A DNA stretch of 64,000 nt from Geoalkalibacter_A sp034189505 (lineage in GTDB: Bacteria; Desulfobacterota; Desulfuromonadia; Desulfuromonadales; Geoalkalibacteraceae). The stretch is from positions 1 to 64,000 of the forward strand of contig JAXHUR010000001.1 in NCBI GenBank assembly GCA_034189505.1. Reading direction: 5' to 3'. The notes below the pieces were generated by a model. The model was not told where the DNA came from, searched no databases, and was given only the letters and a program-made list of their open reading frames with translations. How positions within the stretch are numbered: position 1 is the first letter of the stretch; each line of letters begins with the position of its first letter. Positions 36,311 to 45,591 of this stretch are shown in pieces. The position numbers and the translations under genes are program-made.

Positions 36311-36722
36311 AACATTGCTCCTTTGCTGGCCCCCCTGAATTGTTCGCGATCTCCTTGTATAAAAAGACCTAAGATGAATTCAGGCATTTAACCAAATTCT
36401 ATTGACTCGATTCCGCCATAAGACTATTTTTTTAATGATAAAGACAAGCCTTTCGCTTGCAAGAAAATCTGAATAAAAAATAATTCTTCAGCAATCACTT
36501 TGCAAAATGGACAGATTTTCGTCGAACCTTTTCAGTTATAAATCAAAAGGTTAATATCCTGGTGTGTTTATTGCAAATTTCCGCATCGCGCGATTTCGCA
36601 AAACGCGCGGATAAAATCCATAATATTAGCTTACTTAAATTCTTTTATATCAAATTTTTCAAAACTGCCACTTTAAGTATCAATGTTATTGCTTCGTACA
36701 AGTTTTCAGGGAGTCATTCTAC
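36311..36722. other. AT-rich intergenic region before the giant cytochrome
   Basis: About 410 bp, much richer in A/T than its neighbours. Apart from the sigma54-type site at 36560-36575, I see no gene or strong hairpin. The promoter of the divergent 35678-36310 gene must also lie here. Confidence 0.7.
36560..36575 (+). promoter_or_regulatory. Candidate sigma54 promoter of the multiheme cytochrome
   Basis: TGGTGTGTTTATTGCA: exact GG-N10-GC spacing, TGG at -24 and TTGCA at -12. Nearly the same sequence precedes minor-pilin operon 2. The predicted start point near 36587 leaves a leader of about 135-155 nt. The AT-rich upstream DNA would suit activator binding and looping. Confidence 0.6.
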
Positions 36723-39700
36723 ATGTCAAGATGGGGGCAATCCATGACACAAGCACGCTTTATTGTTTTTGCGACGATCATGCTCGTCAGCCTGTTCATG
36801 CTGCCGGCATCGGTCCCCGCCGCCCTAGAGGGCTGCTCGCAATGCCATTCCACCAACAATCATCATGAGTCCGACCTCTACTTCGCAGGGGAATGCGGGC
36901 AATGCCACAGCGGCATTACGACTGAAGGGGACTGCGCGAGCTGCCACAGCTTCGTGCCGCAGCAAAACGCACACCACGATACAGCCGAAGCATTGGCAGG
37001 CAATTGCGTGCAATGTCATTCCGGGGTAAAGCAGCTCGGTGACTGTCTGGGCTGCCACCAGGGCAGCATCCGGGCTCCACACCATCAGGCGCTCACGACC
37101 AACGCCGAACTCGACTGCGTTTCCTGCCACACGCAGATGGACCCCAATATCACCTGCGCCACCTGCCACGGCGACAGCGTGCGGGAGCAGCACCACAGCG
37201 TCGCTGCCGAGCAGGGAACGGATTGCGCAGCCTGTCACGCCGACATCGTTCCGACCCCCGACTGCGTCAGCTGCCATGACGACCAATACTGGGGCGCGGA
37301 AATGACGGCGGCAAGCACTCACCATGAAGCCGCGTCCGCAAGCGGTACTGCATGCGAAAGCTGTCACACCGACGCCCCCCTGCCCTCCAGTTGTGCCGAC
37401 TGCCACCAGGGCGAGGCCGCACAGCGCCACCATGACATTGCCTCCGCCACCAGCATGGACTGCGTCAACTGCCATACTGAAATTGCGGTGGACCTCGGCA
37501 GCCAGTCCAGTTGCCGGCAGTGCCATACCCCCAGCCAGGAAAATCAGGATTTTCACCACGACCTGGCCATGGCGACTCCGGATTTGAGCTGCGCAACCTG
37601 CCACAGTGATGCCGCGCCTTCTGCGGGCTGTACCAGCTGTCACGACAGCGCCTCATGGGGCGTCGACGATCAGGGCAACCCGGTCCACGCCAGCGACCGC
37701 CATCACCAGATCGCCGTCGATTCTTCACTGGACTGCAGCGCCTGTCATACCACGATGGTTTTCGATGCCTCGTGCACGGCGTGTCATTCCCCCGGCGAAG
37801 CCCGTGACGGCCACCATGCCGGCGACAATCTCGACTGCGCCGGCTGCCATGGGGCCACTGCTTCCATCGGCAGTTGCGAGAGCTGCCACGATGCTGCAAG
37901 CTGGACTGTAAACACCCAAAGCGACCATCACGTCAAGATCGAAGAAGGATTTGACTGCGCCACATGCCATTCGGGCATCGTACCCAAACCGGAGTGCGGC
38001 AGCTGCCACACCGCAAGCTCCTGGAGCACAGGATCAGCCCAGGCGCAGCATCACGAAGTGGCGGCCATCGGCAAAAGCTGCGCGGACTGCCACACCGGCG
38101 GCCTTCCGGGTGAAGGCGGCGTCTGCTCCGACTGCCACCAGGGCGCGGCGGCTCAAACTCACCACGAATTGGCTACCACCAGCGGCAAAGCATGCCAGGA
38201 GTGTCACACCCAGCTGCCTGTCGTCACCAGCTGCGAAAGCTGCCATGACGCCGCCTCCTGGAGCGTGAATGCCCAGGCAGACCACCATGCCGGAATCGAT
38301 CAGGGGATAGACTGCGCGACCTGCCATACCAGCATTGTCCCCAAACCTGATTGCAGCAGCTGTCATACCCCGGGTTCCTGGACTGCAGGCTCTGCCAGGC
38401 AACAGCACCATGAGATCGCTGCAACCGGTCAAACCTGCGCCGACTGCCACACCAGCATGCCGCAGAATATCAGCTGCGAAACCTGCCACACTTCCGGCAG
38501 CTGGATAGCAGATGCTCGCAGCGACCACCATGTTTATGCAGACAATACAAATACCGACTGCATCGTCTGCCATACAGCGCTCGACCCTGTGACCGACTGT
38601 ACGAGTTGCCACCAGAGTGACTCAGCAACGGCTCATCATGTTGAAGTACGCCAGAGCTACCCGGAATTCAGCGAATGCAATTCCTGTCATACCGGCATGG
38701 TCCAATCAAGCACCTGTGAATCCTGCCATAGCGCCTCAAGTTGGGGCACAGCAGGGTCGTCGGGACAGGCGCATCATGATTTCGCCAGCGCCAACAATTT
38801 TTCCTGTGACTCCTGCCACCCGACGGTCGGAGGCGGTTTTGCCTGCAGCGACTGCCATGCCGGGCAGTGGGACAACACCACCAATCCGCACCATGATACG
38901 GGGCGGACGTACCCTTATGGCTTCTACAGCTGCTTTGACTGCCATTCGGGCTATGACGCAACAGGGATTGCACTTTTCTCTGACGCTGATTGCGAAACCT
39001 GCCACACCACTGTGGTCAGTACAGAGGCAATCGTAACGCAACACCATGACACTCAACCAGCTGTTACCGGCGACTGCGCCGCCTGCCACACCGGCATCGA
39101 CAGCACCGCCAATGCAAGCTTCGACTGTGCGGGCTGCCATGCCGACAAGGCGCGCGACGGCAGCGCTCAGATGCACCACCAATCCACCGCCTACCTGACT
39201 GGAGACTGTGCCGGCTGCCACGGTGCAGTAGATACTTCACAGCTTGACTGCGTTGCCTGCCATGCGGACAAACCACGGGACGGCAGCGTGACTATGCATC
39301 ACGAAACTCAACTTGCCGCAGCTGACGATTGCGCCGCCTGCCACACAGGCGTCACCGACAGCACTCTCGACTGTGCGGCCTGCCATCAGGGTAAACCGCG
39401 CGACGGCGGGGTTGCCATGCATCACAACAGCGCGGACTACACTCTCGACAACTGCGCGGCTTGCCACAGCGGCGCTGCGGAGGCGGTCGACAACTGTGCC
39501 TCCTGTCATGAAGCTGCCGGCGAACCGGCTATCAACGAGTTGCACCATGCCACCGCTACGGCCACAAGCGGCAATTGCGCCGCATGTCACGAGGGGATCG
39601 ACGCTGTCGGCGGAGATCTGGACTGCGCTACCTGCCATGCCGCCCAACCCGTTTTTGACGGCAGCGTGGGCATGCATCATGGCTCAGATGCTTATGCGGC

Positions 39701-42257
39701 GGGGAATTGCGCCTCCTGTCATGAGAACATCACAGCCGGCAATGACTGCTCGGCGTGCCACTCCACGGATATCGGGCCGACTCACCACACGAGCGAATAC
39801 GCCCAGACGGCTTCCTGTATCGACTGCCACACAGGGGCGGATGCGGTCGCCAACAACTGCTCGGTTTGCCATGAGGCGGCGGGAGAGCCTGCGATCAACA
39901 CCCTGCATCACAATACGGCCACCGCAACCACCGGCAACTGTGCAGCCTGTCACGAGGGCATCGACACGGTCGGCGGCGAACTCGACTGCGCCACCTGCCA
40001 TGCAGGCAAGGCGCTCGACGGCGGTGCAGCCATGCACCACAATACGCCCAATTACCTGGAAGATAACTGCGCAGCCTGCCACACGGTGAAAACCTTCGCA
40101 CAGATGGCTGCCGACAATGACTGCGCAACCTGCCACAGCAGCGCAGGCCCGACCCAGATCGCCGATCGGCACCATGCGACGACACCTGCGCTTGAAAACA
40201 ACTGCGCGGCCTGCCACACCGTCAACCAGGACGAACTCGACTGCGCTACCTGCCATGCCGACCAGACTCTCGATGGCGGCGGGGCCATGCACCACGCCAC
40301 TCCCACCGCCGTCAACGGCACCTGCACCGATTGCCACAGCGCGGTGGCACCGGATAATATCAACTGCGCGGAATGTCATGCGGCAGTGGCCGAAAAGGAT
40401 GGCGGCGTACAAACCCACCATACGACCCTGCTGTATGAGGAAGGCGCCTGCCTCACCTGTCACTTGGGCGCAGATTCCGCGCTGGTTGACTGCTCTGCCT
40501 GCCATTTCGGCCCTGACGGACCGACGGTCGGGGAACGCCACCACACCAGTGTCTTTGCACAAACAGCGAGCTGCACCGACTGCCACAGTGCGATTGACGT
40601 CACAGGGCTCGCGTGTACGACCTGTCATACAGGTGAGGGCCAGCCGGAAATCGAGGTTCTTCATCACGATATGACCATCTCCGGGCAGACCGGCGATTGC
40701 GCCACCTGCCATCAGGGCATATCCAGCGACATTGCCTGCGCAGGGTGTCACATCTCCGCGGAACAGCCTTCGATCGCCGAAGTGCATCATACTTCACAAA
40801 CCGCTCAGACCGGCCTGTGCAGTGCCTGTCATACCGACACCGCCCCGACCGACATCATCTGCGCCAATTGCCATGGAGATACCTCCAACCATCATATTCA
40901 ACCTGAGTTCGATGAGGGCAACTGCACGTTCTGTCACAGCACCATCACTCTGAACGGCGGCACCTGCAGCGACTGCCATGGCGGCGGCGGAGTCACCATC
41001 CCGGAGCTGCACCATACCGGACCGTTGACCGACCTCGGCGGCGACTGCTCGGTCTGCCACCAGGCGATCAGCGACCCGAGCACCTGCTCCAACTGCCACA
41101 TCGGCAGCCCCCATCACGACACGGATCGCTCGGCACAAGGCGACTGCGCCTATTGCCACACTGTGCCGGACTGGGCGAAAGACCGTCCCAAGCAGGCCGC
41201 CTGTCGTGAATGCCACGGTGGATACATGCACGACAAAGGCGGCCCGATTCAGGATTTTGGTGCCTGCGCGGCCTGCCATGCCACAATCCCCTTCCACCCG
41301 GCACCAAGCAGAATTCCTGGTTATACAGGATATGGTGCCGGCAAAAAGAAATTCAACGTCTTCTGGTCCAGATATGCCCGGGAGGAAGGCCCTGGAGAAA
41401 ATATCTCACCTAATGGCGAGGACATGAATGATGAGGGGGGCAGAAAGATCGCCGCTCAGACTATCCCCCACAACAAGACTCAGATTTCCCATAATGGGCA
41501 GACCTATACCGTCCCGTACTTCGACGACCTTCCTTCTTCAGGCGGCGGAGATACAGGCGGCGATTCGGGAGGCAATCTGGATGTCTGCACCAGCTGCCAC
41601 TGGGATCGCAGCGACCGGGTCGCCTGTGACAACTCCAACTGGACGCGTCACCTGAGTGAAGGCTGGGTTGATCTAGCCGCCTATCAATTGGCTGAGAGCA
41701 CCTACATCGGCAGCCTTTGCAGCGCTGGGGACACCGGCGAAACCGGAACCGATGAGGTCAGTACCTCAGGGACATTTGTCGAAGCGGAAAACTTCAACGC
41801 CCGCGGTGATAATTTCTCACTGCGTACCGGATCCGGCAGCAACGACAAGTACATGCGTGCGGAAGTTGGTGCCGGTTACCGCGGCCCGCGTGGAACCCCT
41901 CTTGAATACCGACTCAACTTTACAGAAACCGGGACCTACTACCTGTGGGTTCGCACCGATGATAACGACAGCCGCAGCAGCGACTCCATGTACTATGGGC
42001 TCAATGGCAGTGTCGTAGGCGATATCCAGACCGCGCGCAGAGACTCCTGGCGCTGGGTCAATGACCGCAGAGATTCGGGGCCCGATCCGATCCAGGTGTA
42101 CATCCCATCTACAGGGACACATACCATCAACTTCTGGTCCCGGGAAGAAGGCCTGAACCTTGACGGTTTCTATCTGACCAAATCGAACGACTATATTCCC
42201 GGAGGTGAACGGACAACGATCCCCGACGGAGCCAGAATAATTGATCCAACCCAATAG
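36723..42257 (+). CDS. Giant exported multiheme c-type cytochrome (75 CxxCH) with carbohydrate-binding-like C-terminus
   Basis: 1844 aa. A signal peptide (cleavage near PASVPAA, about residue 34) exports it. I count 75 CxxCH heme-c motifs between residues 37 and about 1625, and 36 HH pairs. The repeat unit is about 42 residues with two CxxCH and one HH, which would give each heme a second His ligand. There is no lipobox or membrane anchor. Residues about 1525-1680 are a Gly/Asp-rich linker with the last CxxCH. Residues about 1683-1835 (FVEAENFN..., GTYYLWVRTDD, GTHTINFWSREEGLNLDGFYL) look like a CBM6/malectin-type jelly-roll. It is probably an extracellular electron conduit tethered to matrix polysaccharide. 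The start is 36723 (AGGGAG 10 nt upstream) or 36744 (GGGGG 6 nt upstream). Confidence 0.93.
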   Translation: MSRWGQSMTQARFIVFATIMLVSLFMLPASVPAALEGCSQCHSTNNHHESDLYFAGECGQCHSGITTEGDCASCHSFVPQQNAHHDTAEALAGNCVQCHSGVKQLGDCLGCHQGSIRAPHHQALTTNAELDCVSCHTQMDPNITCATCHGDSVREQHHSVAAEQGTDCAACHADIVPTPDCVSCHDDQYWGAEMTAASTHHEAASASGTACESCHTDAPLPSSCADCHQGEAAQRHHDIASATSMDCVNCHTEIAVDLGSQSSCRQCHTPSQENQDFHHDLAMATPDLSCATCHSDAAPSAGCTSCHDSASWGVDDQGNPVHASDRHHQIAVDSSLDCSACHTTMVFDASCTACHSPGEARDGHHAGDNLDCAGCHGATASIGSCESCHDAASWTVNTQSDHHVKIEEGFDCATCHSGIVPKPECGSCHTASSWSTGSAQAQHHEVAAIGKSCADCHTGGLPGEGGVCSDCHQGAAAQTHHELATTSGKACQECHTQLPVVTSCESCHDAASWSVNAQADHHAGIDQGIDCATCHTSIVPKPDCSSCHTPGSWTAGSARQQHHEIAATGQTCADCHTSMPQNISCETCHTSGSWIADARSDHHVYADNTNTDCIVCHTALDPVTDCTSCHQSDSATAHHVEVRQSYPEFSECNSCHTGMVQSSTCESCHSASSWGTAGSSGQAHHDFASANNFSCDSCHPTVGGGFACSDCHAGQWDNTTNPHHDTGRTYPYGFYSCFDCHSGYDATGIALFSDADCETCHTTVVSTEAIVTQHHDTQPAVTGDCAACHTGIDSTANASFDCAGCHADKARDGSAQMHHQSTAYLTGDCAGCHGAVDTSQLDCVACHADKPRDGSVTMHHETQLAAADDCAACHTGVTDSTLDCAACHQGKPRDGGVAMHHNSADYTLDNCAACHSGAAEAVDNCASCHEAAGEPAINELHHATATATSGNCAACHEGIDAVGGDLDCATCHAAQPVFDGSVGMHHGSDAYAAGNCASCHENITAGNDCSACHSTDIGPTHHTSEYAQTASCIDCHTGADAVANNCSVCHEAAGEPAINTLHHNTATATTGNCAACHEGIDTVGGELDCATCHAGKALDGGAAMHHNTPNYLEDNCAACHTVKTFAQMAADNDCATCHSSAGPTQIADRHHATTPALENNCAACHTVNQDELDCATCHADQTLDGGGAMHHATPTAVNGTCTDCHSAVAPDNINCAECHAAVAEKDGGVQTHHTTLLYEEGACLTCHLGADSALVDCSACHFGPDGPTVGERHHTSVFAQTASCTDCHSAIDVTGLACTTCHTGEGQPEIEVLHHDMTISGQTGDCATCHQGISSDIACAGCHISAEQPSIAEVHHTSQTAQTGLCSACHTDTAPTDIICANCHGDTSNHHIQPEFDEGNCTFCHSTITLNGGTCSDCHGGGGVTIPELHHTGPLTDLGGDCSVCHQAISDPSTCSNCHIGSPHHDTDRSAQGDCAYCHTVPDWAKDRPKQAACRECHGGYMHDKGGPIQDFGACAACHATIPFHPAPSRIPGYTGYGAGKKKFNVFWSRYAREEGPGENISPNGEDMNDEGGRKIAAQTIPHNKTQISHNGQTYTVPYFDDLPSSGGGDTGGDSGGNLDVCTSCHWDRSDRVACDNSNWTRHLSEGWVDLAAYQLAESTYIGSLCSAGDTGETGTDEVSTSGTFVEAENFNARGDNFSLRTGSGSNDKYMRAEVGAGYRGPRGTPLEYRLNFTETGTYYLWVRTDDNDSRSSDSMYYGLNGSVVGDIQTARRDSWRWVNDRRDSGPDPIQVYIPSTGTHTINFWSREEGLNLDGFYLTKSNDYIPGGERTTIPDGARIIDPTQ

Positions 42258-42365
42258 AAAAAAACAAACCTGGTTTACACGAGTCCCAGGCCGGCTTCCC
42301 CCCTCTCCAGAGCGGGAAGCCGGCAATTCAAAGAAAACCCAATAATGACCAAGGGAGGCAGAAGA

Positions 42366-42422
42366 TGAAAAAGTACATGAAGCCTAAAGTCGTCGGAAGC
42401 AGCAACGTTCACCCCTGCTGAC
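42366..42422 (+). CDS. 18-residue micro-ORF downstream of the cytochrome
   Basis: The peptide is MKKYMKPKVVGSSNVHPC. A very strong ribosome site (GGGAGG, 6 nt spacing) precedes the ATG. The ORF lies about 108 nt after the cytochrome stop and ends 30 nt before a terminator, so it would be the last cistron of that transcript. Y4-x-x-P7-x-V9 resembles the leader motif YxxPxL recognised by RiPP recognition elements, and the C-terminal SSNVHPC could be a short core. No maturase is encoded in this window. The function is unknown; the ribosome site and placement are the main support. Confidence 0.6.
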
Positions 42423-42451
42423 AAACAAAAGCACCTCTTTATCAAATCTCA

Positions 42452-42490
42452 AAGAGGCCGGGAGTCAGATTTCCCGGCCTCTTTGCGTTC
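42452..42490 (+). terminator. Intrinsic terminator of the cytochrome transcript
   Basis: AAAGAGGCCGGGA pairs with TCCCGGCCTCTTT around a short loop; the U-run is interrupted (TCTTTGCGTT). Confidence 0.8.
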
Positions 42491-42518
42491 GTTATCCCCT
42501 GGATGTTATGCCCCTAAT

Positions 42519-42556
42519 GTAAAAAGCCCCTGCCGACGAAGACAGGGGCTTTTTAC
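42519..42556 (-). terminator. Terminator of acnB (bidirectional)
   Basis: AAAAAGCCCCTG and CAGGGGCTTTTT pair around a 10-nt loop and can serve both converging transcripts. Confidence 0.88.
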
Positions 42557-42587
42557 AAAAGCAATTAATCAATAATGATATATCAAA

Positions 42588-45122
42588 CTACTTTTTGTAG
42601 CCTTCCATCTCATCAAACTGCAGATACTGATAAATCTCTTTCTCTTTCGGAGCGATTTTTTCCTTGTAGACCGCCATGTATTCGTCGACGGTCGGGATCT
42701 TGCTGAGGTTGGAAATCACCGCGCCGAGCTCGGCGGAGCCGAGATAAACCTTGGCGCCGTTGCCGATACGATCATCAAAGTTGCGTGTCGAAGTGGAGAA
42801 CATGTTGACGCCGTCGGGCACGCGGGCCTGGTTCCCCATGCACAGAGAGCACCCGGCAATTTCGATCCGCGCCCCGACTGCACTGAAGACGGAGAAAATC
42901 GCTTCTTCCTTGAGTTTTGTTTGATCCATGCGGGTCGGCGGGCAGATCCAGGTCCGTACCTGGGGATTGAATTTCTGACCGCGCCAGATTTCGGCAGCTG
43001 CCCGGAAATGCCCGATATTGGTCATGCAGGAGCCCAGGAACACATCTTGAATCGGGGTGCCGGCGACTTCGGACAACAGCTTGACATCGTCCGGGTCATT
43101 GGGGCAGGCCAGGATCGGCTCAGTGATTTCCGCCAGGTCAATCTCGATGACTTCAGTATACTCAGCGTTTTTATCCGCACGAATCAATTTGGGATTCTTG
43201 AGCCATTCCTTGACGTCGTTAATGCGACCGCGCAGCGTATCGGGGTCACGGTAACCGTCCTCGATCATCTTCTCCATCAACGCGATATTGGAGCGCAGGT
43301 ACTTCGCGACAGACTCTTCGGAGAGCTGAATGCAACCAGCCGCCGCTGAGCGTTCGGCTGCAGCATCGGTAAGCTCGAAAGCCTGCTCGACGGACAGATC
43401 GGGCAATCCTTCCATTTCAAGGATGCGGCCGTTGAAAATATTCTTCTTGTTCTTTTTGGGAACGGTCAGCAGCCCCTGCTTGATGGCCCAGTAGGGAATG
43501 GCGTTGACGACGTCGCGCAGAGTAATACCGGGGTTGAGTTTGCCTTTGAAGCGGACCAACACCGATTCAGGCATGTCCAGAGGCATGAAGCCCAGGGCCC
43601 CCGCAAAGGCGACCAGACCGGACCCGGCGGGGAAAGAGACACCGATCGGGAAGCGGGTGTGAGAATCGCCGCCGGTGCCGACAGTGTCCGGCAGCAACAG
43701 TCGGTTGAGCCAGCTGTGAATAACACCGTCCCCGGGACGCAGCGCAACACCGGCACGCTCAGCGATGAAGTCAGGCAGAGTTTTGTGCATCTTCACATCG
43801 GCCGGCTTGGGATAAGCGGCAGTGTGACAGAAAGACTGCATGAACATCGGTGATTGGAACTTGAGGCAAGCAAGCTCTTTAAGTTCATCTGCAGTCATGG
43901 GACCGGTCGTGTCCTGAGAACCGACCGTCGTCATGCGAGGCTCGCAGGCCGTCCCCGGCAGAACCCCGGGGAGACCGCATGCCTGACCGACAATTTTCTG
44001 TGCCTGGGTATAGCCCTGGTCGGGTTTCGGGGTCGGGTTGATCGGCCTGGCAAACACATCGGTCTCATCCAGGCCAAGGTGCTTGCGGGCCTTGTTGGTC
44101 AAAGAACGTCCAATGATCAACGGAATACGGCCGCCGGCACGATATTCATCAGGCAGCGTGTTGGGCTTGATTTTGAAAGTAGCGATCACCTCACCTTTTT
44201 CATTGGTCACTTCGCCCTTTTTAGTGTGGATGGTAATCACATCGCCCGTGTTCATCTCGGAGACATCCATCATCAGAGGCAGGGCCCCTGAGTCCTCGGC
44301 TGTGTTGAAGAAGATCGGCGCGATAACGCTGCCGATAATCACACCACCACGACGTTTGTTGGGAACAAAGGGGATATCATCACCGATATGCCAGAGCACG
44401 CTGTTGCACGCGGACTTGCGGGAGGAACCGGTTCCCACCACGTCGCCGACAAAAGCAACCTGGTGACCTTCCTCACGGAACTTGGCGATGGTTTCCAAGC
44501 CGCCTGGAAAGCGGGTTTTGCCCATGGCCAGGGCATGCAGGGGGATGTCAGGACGGCTCCATGCGTCGCCTGCCGGGGATAAATCATCCGTGTTGATTTC
44601 ACCTTCAACTTTGAAGACTTTAACGGTAATTTTTTCCGGGAGTTCGGGCTTGGCTTTGAACCATTCAGCATCAGCCCAGGACTGCAGAACTTTTTTAGCG
44701 GCAGCATTCTCCTTGGCGAGAGCAGCCACATCATCAACGGCATCATACACCAGAGTCATTTTAGACAGGGCTTCAGCCGCTGAATCAGCCAACTCAGAAT
44801 CTTTAAGGGCATCAACAAGATACTGAACATTGTAGCCGCCCATCATGGTGCCGAGAATTTCAATGGCGTCTATTTTGGAGATCAACGGAGATGACGCTTT
44901 TCCGGCAATAATGTCGCCAAGAAAGTTAGCCTTAACCTCAGCTGCGGGATCAACACCGGGAGAGATGCGGTTCTTGAAAAGATTGAGCAGAAAATCTTCC
45001 TTCCCGGAAGGGGGAGACTGCAGCAGTTTGCACAGCTCCGCAGTCTGCTCGGGATTCAGGGGCAGGGCAGGAATGCCTTGGGCGTTCCTCTCAGCTTCAT
45101 GACGTAGATAAGCATCGATCAT
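42588..45122 (-). CDS. acnB: Aconitate hydratase B
   Basis: 844 aa from the ATG at 45122 (AGGAGG 6 nt upstream; the GTG one codon earlier is less likely). The AcnB order is HEAT-like N-terminal domain, swivel domain (NTDDLSPAGDAWSRPDIP), then the catalytic region. The [4Fe-4S] ligands are in LGSCMTNIGHFRA and GCSLCMGN. It isomerises citrate to isocitrate in the TCA cycle. The promoter at 45455-45482 carries the palindrome shared with mdh and icd, and a 181-bp repeat lies in its long leader. Confidence 0.96.
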   Translation of the reverse strand: MIDAYLRHEAERNAQGIPALPLNPEQTAELCKLLQSPPSGKEDFLLNLFKNRISPGVDPAAEVKANFLGDIIAGKASSPLISKIDAIEILGTMMGGYNVQYLVDALKDSELADSAAEALSKMTLVYDAVDDVAALAKENAAAKKVLQSWADAEWFKAKPELPEKITVKVFKVEGEINTDDLSPAGDAWSRPDIPLHALAMGKTRFPGGLETIAKFREEGHQVAFVGDVVGTGSSRKSACNSVLWHIGDDIPFVPNKRRGGVIIGSVIAPIFFNTAEDSGALPLMMDVSEMNTGDVITIHTKKGEVTNEKGEVIATFKIKPNTLPDEYRAGGRIPLIIGRSLTNKARKHLGLDETDVFARPINPTPKPDQGYTQAQKIVGQACGLPGVLPGTACEPRMTTVGSQDTTGPMTADELKELACLKFQSPMFMQSFCHTAAYPKPADVKMHKTLPDFIAERAGVALRPGDGVIHSWLNRLLLPDTVGTGGDSHTRFPIGVSFPAGSGLVAFAGALGFMPLDMPESVLVRFKGKLNPGITLRDVVNAIPYWAIKQGLLTVPKKNKKNIFNGRILEMEGLPDLSVEQAFELTDAAAERSAAAGCIQLSEESVAKYLRSNIALMEKMIEDGYRDPDTLRGRINDVKEWLKNPKLIRADKNAEYTEVIEIDLAEITEPILACPNDPDDVKLLSEVAGTPIQDVFLGSCMTNIGHFRAAAEIWRGQKFNPQVRTWICPPTRMDQTKLKEEAIFSVFSAVGARIEIAGCSLCMGNQARVPDGVNMFSTSTRNFDDRIGNGAKVYLGSAELGAVISNLSKIPTVDEYMAVYKEKIAPKEKEIYQYLQFDEMEGYKK

Positions 45123-45246
45123 CACTTTCCTCCTAGGAAATTTTGCCGGCTGAAAAAAGCAGCAAATGGCATTTTTTTCAGCGTTATTTTACCGGTGTCC
45201 GACAACTGTATTTCAATAACCAAACCCGGGAAAAGACTGACGGATC

Positions 45247-45427
45247 TAGCCCGGATTATTCATGAAAACTTCTGCTGCAACCGCCAATTGCCCGCCATCT
45301 CAAGCCGTGCTCGCTCCTTGCGCTTCGACGTACTGTGAGTACGTCTGCAGGGCAACTCCCTGTGCCAGGCCTGATCTGACAGACACTTGCCGGTTTCGCG
45401 ACAAAGCTTCACGAATAACCCGGGCTA
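45247..45427. repeat. 181-bp MITE/REP-like element in the acnB leader
   Basis: Terminal inverted repeats TAGCCCGGATTATTCATGAA (45247-45266) and its near complement at 45408-45427 match at 18 of 20 positions. An internal hairpin CGTACT-GTG-AGTACG lies at 45329-45343, with the core shared with 31-50. No ORF is inside. It lies between the predicted acnB promoter and the gene. Confidence 0.75.
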
Positions 45428-45448
45428 TGCATCAGACACCAAAATCCT

Positions 45449-45482
45449 GCATACTGTATACGATTCTAACGGCCTTTGTCAA
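45449..45482 (-). promoter_or_regulatory. acnB promoter with TCA-type operator over the -10 box
   Basis: On the minus strand TTGACA (45477-45482), 16 nt, TATACA (45455-45460). The -10 box is within the palindrome GTATACAGTATGC (45449-45461), one mismatch from the mdh and icd operators. The predicted leader is about 325 nt and includes the repeat element. Confidence 0.7.
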
Positions 45483-45591
45483 TGTTCCAAGTGCCCCATA
45501 AACCTTAATTGCACAACGACATAATCAAACAAGTGTCATATTCTGTCATACCCCTGTTCAATAATGCCTCCATCTTTAAAGGGAGGTAAAA

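Noticed and set aside
39684..40790. 368-residue minus-strand frame and other long frames inside the cytochrome gene
   Set aside because: They arise from the repetitive GC-rich CxxCH codons read on the other strand; composition is low-complexity and no start signals are present.
36840..41300. Regularly spaced short DNA repeats (TGCCAC/TGTCAT) that could suggest a repeat array such as CRISPR
   Set aside because: The spacing follows codons of CxxCH motifs in one long frame; units are diverged and there are no cas genes.
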